Assembly: GCF_012489685.1 (NCBI RefSeq)
Contig: NC_080041.1
Span: forward strand, 135,671,785 to 135,735,784
Direction: 5' to 3'
Source of the DNA: Lotus japonicus
Taxonomy: Eukaryota; Streptophyta; Magnoliopsida; Fabales; Fabaceae
Length of the DNA stretch: 64,000 bases
The position numbers were made by a program, and so were the translations under genes. How positions within the stretch are numbered: the stretch's first letter is position 1; every line of letters starts with the position of its first letter. A model generated the notes under the pieces. That model saw only the letters and a list, made by a program, of their open reading frames with translations. It had not been told where the DNA came from and ran no database searches. Below are positions 10,750-22,790 of this stretch, piece after piece.

Positions 10750-13537
10750 CTACAGATTTTTTCGCCCTAATTGCCAAGTTAACTGATCAGCAGCTGCCAT
10801 TGCACGAGATGCTGGACCGATCGAACCTTCATACCTGTGAAACTCGAGATAAGTGAGAACAAAGGCAGAGAGAAAAAAGGCATAGTGCATTTGTACATGA
10901 TAAACATGCAGAATTAGAATTAGATGCTTACAGAGCAACCAAGATATATGCTGCTGTTTGCATAACAATTGCACCTTCCCCAGCAGCCTTTAATGTGTTT
11001 ATGCACCTTGCACTAAACCAATTCTCGTGAATCGACGTGACCAAGTCTGCCATCCAAATTTCCATCAGTAGAGTATGCAAAGAGAACTACAATGTACTAT
11101 AGCAGTAAATAAAGTTATAGACAATGCAACAGAAGTGGAATTAACCTAACTACATGCATTACCATCATGTATGTAATAACATGCATCAACTTACCATCTG
11201 CAAACTGCAATCCAGAACATTGTGAACTTTCAAATTTAAAACTAATGCATGTTTGAAAACCTAAATTTAGGGAATAATCACGTTTTCAAATTTAGGGAAT
11301 ACATCATGAAATAAACTAATTCAAACACACAAAATTCACCACAAAAATAATTAAACAGCCTGCAGAAAAATGTTCAATATAGCTCGTATTTATTTGGCTT
11401 TTCACCATTAATTCTATGAAGCTAAAAGGAGTACATAGAATTAAGCATTCACCATTATAATTGGCCTAGACTTAAAACTTCAATCTAAATGTTGACCGTC
11501 CATCATGCATCCCATAACCAGAAGGATTTAAACTAGAAGGTGCATAAGCTAGCTGCATATGAAGATGCGCGCACATGCATTCATGTCCACAAGCGTTTAA
11601 CTTGTGAAGTTGTGATTCTTCTAAATTTGTTAAAGGTTTCTATGATAGACTCTGACTTAGAAAAAAGAGAGAAAATAGAAGAACTGTGATTGATTGAACT
11701 CTGCTCTCAGAGAATGAGAGAAACAGAAAGAAAAAAGAAAATAAGAAAAATTGCACCTGGAATTCAAGTTTCCAGATTCACTCCCCCAAAATGATCCCAG
11801 TTATAAGGAAGTAGTTAGTTATTCTCTACAACTGGTTAGTAACAGAATAACATAACAGAAAAACTACTAACAGCTAATAAAGGAATTATTCCCTGCTCCC
11901 CTGCTTGCATCTCCTAGCATAGACCTTCCTTATAGGGGTTTGATCCCTATCATTCTAATGGAAACTTCCCAGGATTATGAGTTTTTTTCACATATCGCAA
12001 GATATACTTGAGCAATACGTGATTACGTGTGACTCTTGTTATTCTCTCCTCAACCACTATGGCAGCATAAGTTCACAGCTGCATAATCCCTCACTAGTGC
12101 ACAATCAGAAACAAAAGTATCAAGACCATATATGCTACAGTTGTTAAACCTAGCCCAAGTCTCCCAGAGTCCTAAACTACTCATTACCTAGGTATGGGGG
12201 AGACAAAAATATAGTATATTCTTCAATATTCAGAAAATGTCCTTCCAGTAGAGAGCATATAAACAAGAAATCAGAAAACATAAATACCAGAATACACCTT
12301 CTCCCAAACTAAGCAGCAAGTCATTATTTACGCAAACTAAATGCAGCTAAGTTTAAGCTTACACTGATTGGACCCAATAATGAAGTTCTCTGTCTGGAGT
12401 TTATTGTGTTTGATGAAGTTCACAAAGTGGCTCAATTCAATGGGATTGGCTTTCATTCCTTCTTGTTCAGCACTGCCAGTATCCAACAGCCCAATTGATA
12501 AATCCAATATTTCTAGAAATAACAAAAACAAACGTCCAAATACACAACAGTAATGATTTAACAAAGCCAGCATGAATCTTAGCAGGCAACATGTTAAAAA
12601 AAATTCAAAAACAAGTACTTAAACATCCTCAACCTCTAACAGTGTTAAAAAGAGATTTTCAAACAAAACCACAGAATAACTTAGAATGTTACAACTTACA
12701 ACTATTTCTTATTTAGATAGAAAACAATGTAACATGACAATTTGATTGCTTATGGAATAGCGGCAACAACTTCAGCATAACAGCTTAGCTGAACAGATAC
12801 AGATATACTAACCAGGCACGCGATTGCATTTAATTGCCACGAATGAAGTGTGATATAAACTATTGAACAGGAACAAGAAGCAAGATAGTAAGCAGGTCAG
12901 GGAACTTGATGGAGGAAAATCAGTCAAGCAGCATATTTGAAATAATGATATCAGTTCATCCTTTTTTGCTTATTTTAAGTTACAACTTACAACTACATGT
13001 ACTTAAGAGGTTCCCTTTGAGAATAATTAGATTAGAAAGTTCAATACTTAATCCAAACAAGCTAAACTAGTACTAGTATCAATGGAATCCATTATCATTA
13101 TAAATTGGTATAATCATGAAAGCACAGGTCAGGATAGTTGATAAAAAATTCCATATGAAGAAAAGTGCATCAAAAATTGAAACCTAACAGCTTCAAATAC
13201 AGAGACTCCAATTCCAAACACCAAAAAACAACAATAATTCATATCAAGAATAAATTAATCTTCTTACATTGTAGATAACAAGCGAGACGGTCCAGTTGGG
13301 TCATAATTGATTAGCAATGCAGCTTTCAAAGGATAACCTAGAACATACAAGGATCAGAAAAATGTCAACATTCAACAATATTTACAAATTAATTTTCAAA
13401 AATGGTGAAATTCACATCACAGCTAAGAACATTTATGCATTTCAGCATCATTTCAAAGGTAAATGTTGCTCACCAGAATAACCAATGTTTGTAGAAGCCC
13501 ATTTATCCCATGTCTTATGCACAAAACCCCAATCCAT
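10750..13537 (-). CDS. Small conserved plant protein of unknown function
   Basis: Five exons, join(10750..10834, 10932..11046, 12363..12472, 13268..13337, 13474..13537) on the minus strand, encode 147 aa. The protein starts MDWGFVHKTWDKWAS and includes YPLKAALLINYDPTGPSRLL, SHFVNFIKHNKLQTE, IGSNQYLVTSIHENWF and EGSIGPASRAMAAADQ. All junctions are GT/AG and the frame holds across three intron phases, which argues strongly that the gene is real. I believe this is a plant-conserved family but cannot name a function; no catalytic motif, signal peptide or clear membrane span is seen. The middle (about residues 105-120) is mildly hydrophobic. The two large introns (11047-12362 and 12473-13267) carry no further exons that I can see. 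Confidence 0.82.
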
Positions 13538-14646
13538 TGCACCTGAGAAGAAGAAATTTCAAAACCAGTGTACCAGATTCTCGCTGCTCACTCCAGAAAC
13601 GCCGCGTTTTGATTTTCTGCACGGTGCTGATCGGAAGAAACACGAGAAGCTTGCGTCGCTCTCTGTGAACCTTAGGGTTTTGTTACAGTCTGAACAAGGA
13701 AGAAGAAGAGGAGAGAATAATACGGTGCTTCTATGGTGTACTGTGTCATGGGTAATTGACCTCTTATAGCAGGTAACTTTACAAAATTAGAATTTATGAT
13801 TTCAGTCCAAAAAAGTTTGTTATTTGCAAATTGGGCCTTGTCTTGTTCTTCATTCATACCTTTCACTTCAATGAGGGCTCTGATTGAATTTGGCAGCATT
13901 CATATTAGACCTCAAAAGAGTTAGTTAGGTGATGCTGCTTCTATCAAAGAAAAGTCAAATTTTATATATAGAATTGATGCAGGAATAAATTCAATAATGC
14001 TCATATCATTACAAAAACTAATCCCTCTTCAATCACCATCTTTGCAGAGGATGATGAAGCCTGGTCTGCACCACAAAAATGTTAGGCTTAGTTTTTATAG
14101 TACAACCAAGGACTAGGACTTTTACAATAATAATTCTCAAGAAATTCAAATTATAAGTATCAAAGATAGTTAAAGCGTCCAAATCAAGGAGTTTAACCCC
14201 TAAATATATACAAGTGTTATCAGAATCAAACATAAAAGAAACTAAACTAAAGAACCAATAACAGCATAAATAGGACTAGCTAATATGGACAGTCCATATT
14301 AAATTACAAGTACAAAAGGATTATAAACATTGCAGTTGATCAGAATGTAATTTACATTATGTTATTTACAAAGAAATGTCGTTTTCTTAAAAATAACACA
14401 AAACGACAAAAGATCAAGATTTATGATCTAAGCAATTCTTTGTGACAAAATCCACATTCAATTAATTGAATGCCAAGTGTACAATTTCTGTAGATAAAAA
14501 AATGGAAAAAATAAAAGAAAAAAAAATAGAATTGCTTAAGAGGAGAGATCTACTATCTGTACTACTCCATGCCAACACCCCAAAATTAGTAGCATCCTGA
14601 CATATATTTCCAGATGAAGTACTCCTACCTCATATCATATCATTTA
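13538..14646. other. Intergenic DNA
   Basis: The first 200 bp is GC-richer and probably the 5' leader and promoter of the 147-aa gene. The rest is AT-rich and has no supported gene. The MULE target-site duplication copy TATCATTTA is at 14638-14646. Confidence 0.4.
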
Positions 14647-15675
14647 GAGTAAAATACACTCACCCCCCTCAAGATTTGCAAGAATGACACTCCACCCCAT
14701 TCTTTTTAAAAATCTACACTCCACCCCATTTTTTATAAAGGCAAATTTTAGTGACGAAAACAAATTCCTCACTACTAAAAACTAATTACTAATTAGTAAA
14801 AATTTAAATAAATTTAATGCATATACACTATCATACATTAATTTATGAAAATAATTTTACTGAATTAAATTTAAAAAAACCATTCACTCTGTCTGTTAAG
14901 TCCACGTCTCATCTATCTCCAAATCATATTTCTCACCACAAACGGCCACCACCAAGCCTTTACTCCCTTTAACACGGCTCCACTGTCCCACAATGTGAAA
15001 CCTCATGGCACCTCCATGCCTCAAAGTTTTGTTGCAAACTGAACCCCAGAACGTGAATCGCATATCCCTAAAGCCACTTGTTCAACTACTTCTTGTGAAT
15101 TTCACCCCTTGAAGTTGTGAGCGAACGCTCTGTTGGTCTTAGATATTGTTGGATTTTGTTAAAAACGATGCTCCACCGCCTCGTTGGGCTCTAATAACCT
15201 CAGATCCACTTCATATTTTCATAATTTTGTTTCTCTATTTTCTTCACCCATTTGTGTTGCTTTTTTGGCCTACAACCCAATTTTGAAAATTGGAGGTATA
15301 AAGAGATTATTTTGATTAAAATTGAATTATTACCAAATATGAAAACACAAGCATGTTTCACTATGTTCGAGATATGGTTTGTAAATCGGGCAGGTGTGCT
15401 ATTGCATAATTTGCATTATGAATTTACGGAGGAAAAACGCGATTGAGAGAATGAGGAGGATTGTGATGTTTTCATTTTTAAATTTATTGGATTATATTGA
15501 TTTTTTTTTTGAAATTATTGATTAACAATTTAAATAATAACTAATTATTAATGAAAAATATTTTTCGTCACTAAATTTGCCTCTATATAAAATGGGGTGG
15601 GATGTAGATTTTAGATAAGAATGGGGTGGAGTGTAATTCTAACAAACCTTAAGGGAGGGTGAGTGTACTTTACTC
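14647..15675. mobile_element. Non-autonomous MULE-type element, copy 1
   Basis: The ends are inverted: GAGTAAAATACACTCACCCC at the left and GGGTGAGTGTACTTTACTC at the right. The inverted similarity continues for about 110 bp, with a subterminal doubled CACTCCACCCCATT motif. A perfect 9-bp target duplication, TATCATTTA, flanks it (14638-14646 and 15676-15684); 9 bp is diagnostic of Mutator-like elements. The 1029-bp body has no transposase. A 64-codon open frame (15252-15446, plus) is identical in translation to the one in the second copy at 48756-49780. This most likely reflects recent duplication, because nothing about it looks like a known protein. Confidence 0.88.
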
Positions 15676-15822
15676 TATCATTTATATAAACATCATGTTG
15701 TTAGACCCCTTTTGAATACCAGCTTAGCTTATCATAACTTACTAAATTTTATCTATTGAAAATGTATTGAATAAACTCTCATAAGTGCTTTTTTGCTTGC
15801 ATTCAAACGGACTATCAATCAT

Positions 15823-16953
15823 TTATATAGAAGATTCATCAAATGTTACTTCAGATGCACTCGTAAGATGAACCTTCCCGCCGCTTCCCCGCTTCTTTTT
15901 CCGCCCATGTCCTCCGCAAGTTACTGAAAACTCACACCCAAACGCCGTCCCAAAACACGAAAACAACCCATTTCCACGCCGCTGGTTCGCCCTTCCCGGC
16001 GTTTTCGTCGCACGCTTCGGCGTTTGCTTCAACTTCTTCTTCATTTCTTCATCTGCGTCGTACACTTCGTAAGCTGGCGTCAACTCCATCCTCCACCTCT
16101 CCATCTTTGTCTTCATTCCCTCTGTGCAGTTACTCTCCGACCAAACGTCCACCGCCGAGTAGCTCTCTACTGTCTGCGCCACAGGATACAGTCCCTTTGC
16201 TATCGCCGCCGCCACCACCGACGGCGATGGCCCCACGTCGGAGCATATCGACTCAACACCCCCTTTCCGAACCACCACGATGTCCGAGTCTTGCGCGTCG
16301 AACACGTAACCACCACCGTTTTTCCCGACGGCACCGTGGTAGGTGTAATCATTGATGGTCGAGTCATTCTTCTCGCTCTGGCATCGTTGCAGCGTCATGA
16401 ACTTTGAATAATCTGTTTCATTGGTCTCCTCTGGATCTGGTTTGTTCTTGTTCTTGTTGGCGTCCGTTAGGTTGGAATACCCGACGGAAGAGATGCTGAG
16501 ATCAGAGTAGATCGGCATGCTCCTCATGGTGCTGTCGAGGAGTGCGACGCCGATGTTGAGAATCCCCTGCGGCCTCCCGGAGGGCCTGCGAATCTGCAGG
16601 GCCACAAACCGGAGCTTCGGTTTCCGGTTCCCTGAGCGGGCGCAAGAAGGGAGGAGGTTGCTGACGAGGACGCCAACGGTGCCAATGAGGACGTCGCGGA
16701 GCCAAGCAGAGGCGTAGATCTCGATCATGATGACCGAGTTGAGAAGCTCCTCGTCAACACGAAAGACAAACTTCTCATTCCAAGTGGGGTTGGTGTGCCC
16801 CACTTGGTCAATTTGTGTGGCCAATTTCCGCTCAGGGCGCAACCACGCAACCGCATAGGCCTTGATTGCTTTGGAAACCGGGGCTAGGTCTTGCGCCGCA
16901 ATGATGTTGATTTCAAGTAACTGAAACGGGGACGTTGAAGAAAGCGCGGACAT
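15823..16953 (-). CDS. Intronless C2-domain protein (SRC2-like)
   Basis: A single exon of 376 codons. Residues about 8-115 form a plant-type C2 domain: FQLLEINIIAAQDLAPVSK, then YAVAWLRPERKLATQI, NPTWNEKFVFRVDEE and IEIYASAWLRDVLIGTV. The following FVALQIRRPSGRPQGILNIGV is typical of the plant SRC2/BAP-like C2 group. The middle is low complexity (Asn/Lys/Glu). The C-terminus has a basic stretch, a Cys-containing LFSCFGTAFGCEFSV segment and GRKKKRGSGGK. In the family, C2 domains bind membranes, often with calcium. Here the loop positions that usually carry aspartates hold few of them, so calcium binding is doubtful. Coding DNA is much more GC-rich than its surroundings. The first ATG of the frame fits the start of the domain. 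Confidence 0.9.
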   Translation of the reverse strand: MSALSSTSPFQLLEINIIAAQDLAPVSKAIKAYAVAWLRPERKLATQIDQVGHTNPTWNEKFVFRVDEELLNSVIMIEIYASAWLRDVLIGTVGVLVSNLLPSCARSGNRKPKLRFVALQIRRPSGRPQGILNIGVALLDSTMRSMPIYSDLSISSVGYSNLTDANKNKNKPDPEETNETDYSKFMTLQRCQSEKNDSTINDYTYHGAVGKNGGGYVFDAQDSDIVVVRKGGVESICSDVGPSPSVVAAAIAKGLYPVAQTVESYSAVDVWSESNCTEGMKTKMERWRMELTPAYEVYDADEEMKKKLKQTPKRATKTPGRANQRRGNGLFSCFGTAFGCEFSVTCGGHGRKKKRGSGGKVHLTSASEVTFDESSI

Positions 16954-17695
16954 GATGATTGGTGGTGTGTGTTTGTATTTCTATTGAATTTTAAATTAAA
17001 TTCAATGCGGAGAAATCAATCACGTTGAAATCAATCAATGATGCATTTATTGAACGGAAATCCAAATGTACACCGGTTTGTGGCGGTTAACGGGGCGGGG
17101 AGAGGTGGGGTGTGATGGTGGTGTTCACAACTAAACCACGCTCATCCGCCGTGAAAAGGAAAAAGGGGTGGTGGAGGCCTTCTAGATCTCTACATTTTCT
17201 GATTGATTTGATTGAATTCATTATATTGGAAACGAATGGCAATGTCATGACCTTTTATTTTTGGGTTATGAGCGTGAGATTGAAGACAACGCGATAATTT
17301 TGGTTATGATTTAGTTGATTGCCTTTCTAATACTTTATCATAGTGATTTGGAGACATGAACTAACTATGAAAATAATGACAAATTAGTTTGTTTTAATTA
17401 CGAGTTATAATAATAATATGGTTGTATATAATAAGAATAACTGCATGTGTTGCGAGCTAGAGAAAAGAATGCAGCTGCATGTGGTTAGGATGCTTTCGTA
17501 ACGGCACCAAGGGGAACTTTCCAATGGCATGGTAAAATCCAAGTGTTCAACGGTTAGTAATTTGGTTGTTTAATGCATGCATGTACAAGCGATATGATGC
17601 TATTTCAACGACGAAACTGACTACAATTTCATCCAATGGTGTCAATTATGTCTAAAACTGAAAACACACTAATATAGTTGGGGAAAAACTGAGTA
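16954..17695. other. Promoter side of C2 gene, intergenic
   Basis: Sequence upstream of the minus-strand C2 gene. The stretch to about 17170 is GC-richer and probably the leader and promoter. The rest is AT-rich without a supported gene. Confidence 0.4.
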
Positions 17696-17704
17696 CATAT
17701 TTGC

Positions 17705-19211
17705 AGTGCCCACAAGGTAGTCAATTAACAAATTGGTCCACCGGTGGACCAGGGGTCATAGTGGTAATTTACAAAATAAAAATATGTAAAAAAAATTAAT
17801 TCTGAAAAAAAGAAATCCCTCTCACCTCTCACATACGCTTCTCTCAGAATTCCCTTTTCTTCTTCATCACAGACGCGGCACCACCACCCGTCCACAGCCT
17901 TCCTTCTTCCTTCTTCATCTCAATTATCCTCTTCAGAGAGAAACACTGAAGACCTCTAGAGAGAAAAAGCACGAGATCTGATTGGAAGAACAAAACGATG
18001 TTCGGATCCGATGATGCTTCCTCCATCAACCGGCGACTGACGAACGACATCTTCAATCACTCACAATACGTGACCTTCAACTTGGCGTCGTACACGAAGG
18101 AGGAGCTCAGAACAGGGTAAGGGAAAGAAATTCCAAACCCTAACGATGTCACTGCAATTTTTCAATTTTCTTTCTAGATCTCAAATCTCTGTTTCCACCG
18201 GCGGCACGTGTGTGTTTTTACGGGGCGTGAGGTTGCGTAAACGCGTGGTGTGAAGTGTAGGAGTCGGGGCTACGCCGGAATCTCACCGAACGGCCGCCGA
18301 TGGTGGACGGGATTCATGGGAAAAGTACCATTCTCTTATATCTGTTTTTGTGGTCTGCTTCTCCCTTTCAAAAACCTCTCTTTTAAGCTCTTGCTGGTTC
18401 CCTACTTCAACCGTGGTTTTCCTTGCTTGTTTTCTCTCAGATTTTCAGTGTTTGGTGTCCCTTACTCTCTCGATTAACTCTATTTTTTTCGATTCTAGGG
18501 TTTGAATGTATGGGTTAGGGATCTGTAGGAGAACCGCCGCCGCCAGCATCGATGCTTGGTGTTAGAATTGCCGGTGAGGAGCTGAAGGAACTGGGAGCAG
18601 AGATGTAAGAGGAGACCACCTTGGTTTGGAGCATATCCCCTGTGCTTGAAATCTGGCAGTTCTTGCAATTTTGGGTCTGAAGAAGATGAAGTGATGAAGA
18701 TGAAGAACCAGTCCTCAAAGGATTTTAGTTATTAACATCATTAGCACCCAGTAACAATGGCAACTTTTATTCATCCCTTTTTTTCTTTATCTGCAACTAA
18801 ACGTGCTTCAATTCTCTAAAACTTAGTTTTCATCAGATTTCTCATTCAATTCAGTTGAAAATCAAAACCCATTTTTCCTTCACAACCCACATACGGTGAT
18901 GAAGATTTGGAGAAGAAGGTAGAAAATGGTGATTGAGGAAATTTTTGTTTTGGTACAGGAAATCTGGGATTTGAAGTGATTTGAAGAAATCTGAAAATCT
19001 GGAATTTGATTGAATCTGGAGAAATTTGTGAATTTGAAATATGAAAATCTTAGAATTTTTTTTAATAATAAGAAAAAGTACATTACCCTTTTATTACCCT
19101 TTTAATCCTAACCATTCATCTATAGAATATTCTTTGATTCCAAGATCTAACGGTTTTAAATAGTGGAGCACCGGTGGACCAATTTGTTAATTGACCACCC
19201 TAGTGGGCACC
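17705..19211. mobile_element. MULE-type element carrying gene-like exons (Pack-MULE candidate)
   Basis: The inverted ends are GTGCCCACAAGGTAGTCAAT at the left and the complement ATTGACCACCCTAGTGGGCAC at the right; the similarity continues through AACAAATTGGTCCACCGGTG. A perfect 9-bp target duplication CATATTTGC flanks it (17696-17704 and 19212-19220). The interior is not repeat-like. It has a leader-like CT-rich segment and an ATG at 17998 opening a GC-rich frame (MFGSDDASSINRRL..., about 40 codons). A possible splice donor lies near 18117, with another GC-rich block at 18240-18320. No transposase is seen. This is the pattern of an element that has captured host gene pieces; the donor gene is not recognised. 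Confidence 0.8.
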
Positions 19212-19220
19212 CATATTTGC

Positions 19221-20067
19221 GCAAGTCGTGCATATCGTGGAGGCTCCGTGTCGCGTCACAGCTTTTTTCCATAGCACCCAGTGTTGACGGATCTCACGAA
19301 TGCATGATCATTTTACTTATCAAATTTTGAATAAGCCAGCAGCATGTTGCAACAAATTGAGAACAACTAATTTGATAGAGATATATATTTCTGCATATCT
19401 AAATTTGGGAAAAAGAAAAGTTCAATTCATGTTTGCGCATTGAATTCAGTTTGTGTTGGTAGTTGCGATGACCCTTCAATGCTTTCACATCTCTAGCAAA
19501 AAGAATTGTTATGTCAACCACTCTTTCACAGCTAGAGAAGCTCTTAACATGAAAAAAATTGCACAATTTTGAAATGATTCAAGGAGCGATCGGCTAAGGT
19601 AAAATAGAATTAAATGGTTTTGTCACCGCGAGGAAATTTAAAACAGATACTAAAATCGGTGATTTGAGTATAGTTATTACCATAATGAACTTTAGAAACT
19701 CTATATTATATCTAGTATCTAAAATCAATTTTAGAACATCATTATAAAAAAAAAACTTATTATATACTGAAGAAAAATCATATAATGGTATTCCAATTCA
19801 GTTGACTCGTCTACATACGTAATAAGCAATAAGAAGTCAATGGAAAGAAATGCATTTTCCTAACTTTATTTGTTCTTTCAACTCATTGAGCTCTAAGACC
19901 CTGAAGCACAACCATCTTTGTGAACATGAAGTACTGCAAAAACACACTTATCATAGGATGGAACATTGAAATGGACGTTCATTGTGTGAGTGAGTAACTT
20001 CTCAATGCTAGAAGTGACTTTTAAGAAAAAATAAACTGATTCAAAGGTGCTAATTATGTAGAAGCTC
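19221..20067. other. Intergenic and 3' flank of caleosin gene
   Basis: AT-rich DNA without supported genes. The last 150-200 bp before 20068 is probably the caleosin 3' UTR. Confidence 0.4.
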
Positions 20068-21529
20068 TCAAGCCATCTTTCCAGCTGTGCCCTTTTGCAC
20101 TTTAGCACAATACTCAAACAAGCTCCCATCAAAACAACGCCTGACAGCTTCTTTTGACAGAAAACCTTGTTCATCTCTTGCCAGAATGTACAAAACTCCC
20201 CACTCAAATTTGCTTGCAGCCCTGCAATTTGTTCAAATTGATTAATTCACCAACTTGTAATTTAGCATTCTCTAAATAACAGGTAAATTGTGCATGCAAT
20301 GCAACATGAGGGAAAAGAAAGAGAAAGAGAGAAGACCAGCCAAAGAAGTCATATGCAACACTGTTTGCCTGAGTCATGTGCCACAGCTCCTTCAGTGTCA
20401 ATTTATCAGGCACCTCACGGGCATACTTGCTGAACATGATTTCCAAATTTGCTGGTATGAACCTACAATGTTGTTGTTTTAGCCAGAAAGCTTTGATGTT
20501 AATTACCACTCACTAATAGCATGTTTGGAAATTCATCCACAAATATTGATAGCATGTTTGGATCAACTTATTTTTCTTCAGAATCAGTTCTAACACGGAA
20601 AAGTTACTCTTTTAGAATCAATTGTAGGTTTTCACAAAAAAATGCACTGATTCTAGATATTACTTAATTACCTTCCCTCAGTGTCATAGGTACTTGAGTC
20701 ACCTCCATGCTTTGCCCTGTGTATGTTTCTTATGTGAATTGGGAAAAAAGGTGAAGGTAGCCATGTCTGTGTTATAAATTCAGAACATGTGTAAGCAAGT
20801 AATAAAAGGAAGGTAAACATTGACTAGATTATAGGCCAGATTTATGTTAAGAGGGCCTCACAGGAAGAGTAGAATAACTCATAGCGACATGAATAACAAT
20901 CATAAATATGAAGGAACAAATCACGTTGAAACCAAGTGCTCTGAGTCCTGCAAAATCATGAAAACAACAATGAAAAGTATTTCCTTGACATCATATAACA
21001 TACACAATGATCAAATCAATACTAATAGAAAAATTGAAAAAAAAGAAGGCACTTCAAGAATTTTAAAACCTTAACAAATACAAACAAATGAACAATGCAC
21101 AAAGATGCAGAGTAGTATACCTCTATATGTCTCCCATGGATAGATGATACCATCATTGTCACGATCGAAGAAAGCTGCATGCTGCTGAAGCACGGACATG
21201 TTATTATGTTTGTGGCCCCATGTGCCATTAATATTCTCCGTATCAGGGGCAGTCAAGGCTCTAGGCATATCTGAAAAACAACAAGAACGAAAACCAAAGC
21301 CATGATCCCATTAAATTTTCCTCCAATGGGGTCCTTAATTAGATGAAAATCTTACAGAAAATGTCCACAAAATGTATAATTTTTTCAGAACTTGAAAGGA
21401 AGAGAATAATGGATTACAGGGTTTGGGGAGCTTGGTGTCCAATTCATGAGGGACATTCCTCTGAGCAGTTATTGGTGCCTTCTCTGCCACAGTTGCCATG
21501 GCTTCATTGGATGCTTCCAGAGTTGCCAT
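20068..21529 (-). CDS. Caleosin / peroxygenase
   Basis: Six exons, join(20068..20221, 20337..20462, 20672..20766, 20862..20947, 21121..21270, 21418..21529) on the minus strand, give 240 aa, the usual caleosin size. In order: a polar N-terminus; [14 protein letters not shown], containing a conserved haem-ligand histidine region; one EF-hand loop, residues about 73-84 ([12 protein letters not shown]); a hydrophobic segment (about 94-112); the proline knot [10 protein letters not shown] (about 116-125); and the C-terminal caleosin domain with [29 protein letters not shown] and [15 protein letters not shown]. Family members sit on lipid droplets or ER membranes, bind calcium and haem, and oxygenate unsaturated fatty acids using hydroperoxides, in lipid mobilisation and stress or oxylipin responses. 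The start is the ATG at 21529. Confidence 0.93.
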
Positions 21530-22790
21530 CACTGTCTCTAGTATTAGCCAAATTGGATGAAGTAATAATTGAATATTAGCTTCAACTAGTAATCAAATTA
21601 GTTTGTGTGTGGAAATTGGAATGATTGTGAGAGTTGTTGCTGGGGCCTGATAGATGCTCAATAATAGGGAAGGGACATGGCAACAGTAACAGATTCCTTG
21701 TGACTCGCTTGGTCCCTCCACATTGTATTGGACGCGTGGATTGGGGCACACAATCATACTGCGTATTCGTACATGCATCATTTGGACCCTGGGTAAATGG
21801 TCACATTGGTCCCTAAATGTACCCACCGACTTCAAAATCGTCCCTGGAAGAATTTTATTAGGCTCGCGGTCCCCAAATGTGGCAAAAATCAGTCATATTA
21901 GTCCCTGACGTTAAAACCCTCTAACAGACGTTAATCCAATTAATAAAAGTCAACATTATCTTTCTAAGTTTCTTTCACTTTAGTCCATTTCTTCTTTCTT
22001 TCATCATCTTCATCCCCCTTCTTCCATCATCTTCACCAAAAACTCCTCCCCTTCTTCATCAACCCATTATGAAACAAAAATAATAAAAAATCAAATAGAA
22101 TTAAAAACCCAGAACCTTCTATCATCCTCTCTTCTTCTTCATCATCCATCTTCTTCTTCATCATAACTCTCAAACTCTCACACAAAATTATTTAAATCCA
22201 TAAATCAATAAAAATCCTCAAACTCTCTCCTTAAAATCTCCCAGATCTGACCTATATATACGTACACATCGCTAATACATTTGGGAAGGTAGGTTTTTTT
22301 GTGAATGAAAAAAATCATCGGTAAGAGACTAATTTTTGCAAGATGTGTACCTTTTATCGGGTATGATCTAAAAAAAGGTATAGATAATTAAATATAATAA
22401 CCAATAAATTTAAATGTTAACCATTAAAGCATGAAACCTAAAAAAACCATTAAAGCACACAGTTCCATTTATAGCCATATTTATAGATAGGTATATAATA
22501 GATCATAATATAGATTCACCGCACTTGGTCTAGTGTCTAGTAGGAATCAAAAACAAAAACTCCCTTCGCCACTTTCTGGTGAAAGACTTGTTATTTCTAT
22601 GAAATTTGATTGTATATACCTCTAATTAGTCAAGGCGTGTGGCTTCACTAATTTAGTGATTTGAGAATAACAAGAACAAATGAACTTTCTAAGTTGAATG
22701 TGACAATAATAATAGTTATTATATAATAATTAAGGTGGAAAAGGATTGCTGGTGACAGCATAGCATATAGCTTCCATTCATTTTTTTTTA
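21530..22790. other. Repeat-rich intergenic DNA
   Basis: A stretch at about 21776-21985 has phrases typical of plant repeats (GGTCCCTAAATG, GTCCCTGACGTTAAAACC, TTAGTCC) and may be the end of a transposon whose other end I cannot place. A CTTCTTCATCATC-rich tract follows at 22005-22160. No gene is supported. Confidence 0.4.

Noticed and set aside
16024..16717. Plus-strand open frames opposite the C2 gene
   Set aside because: They are antisense shadows of a GC-rich coding exon on the minus strand.
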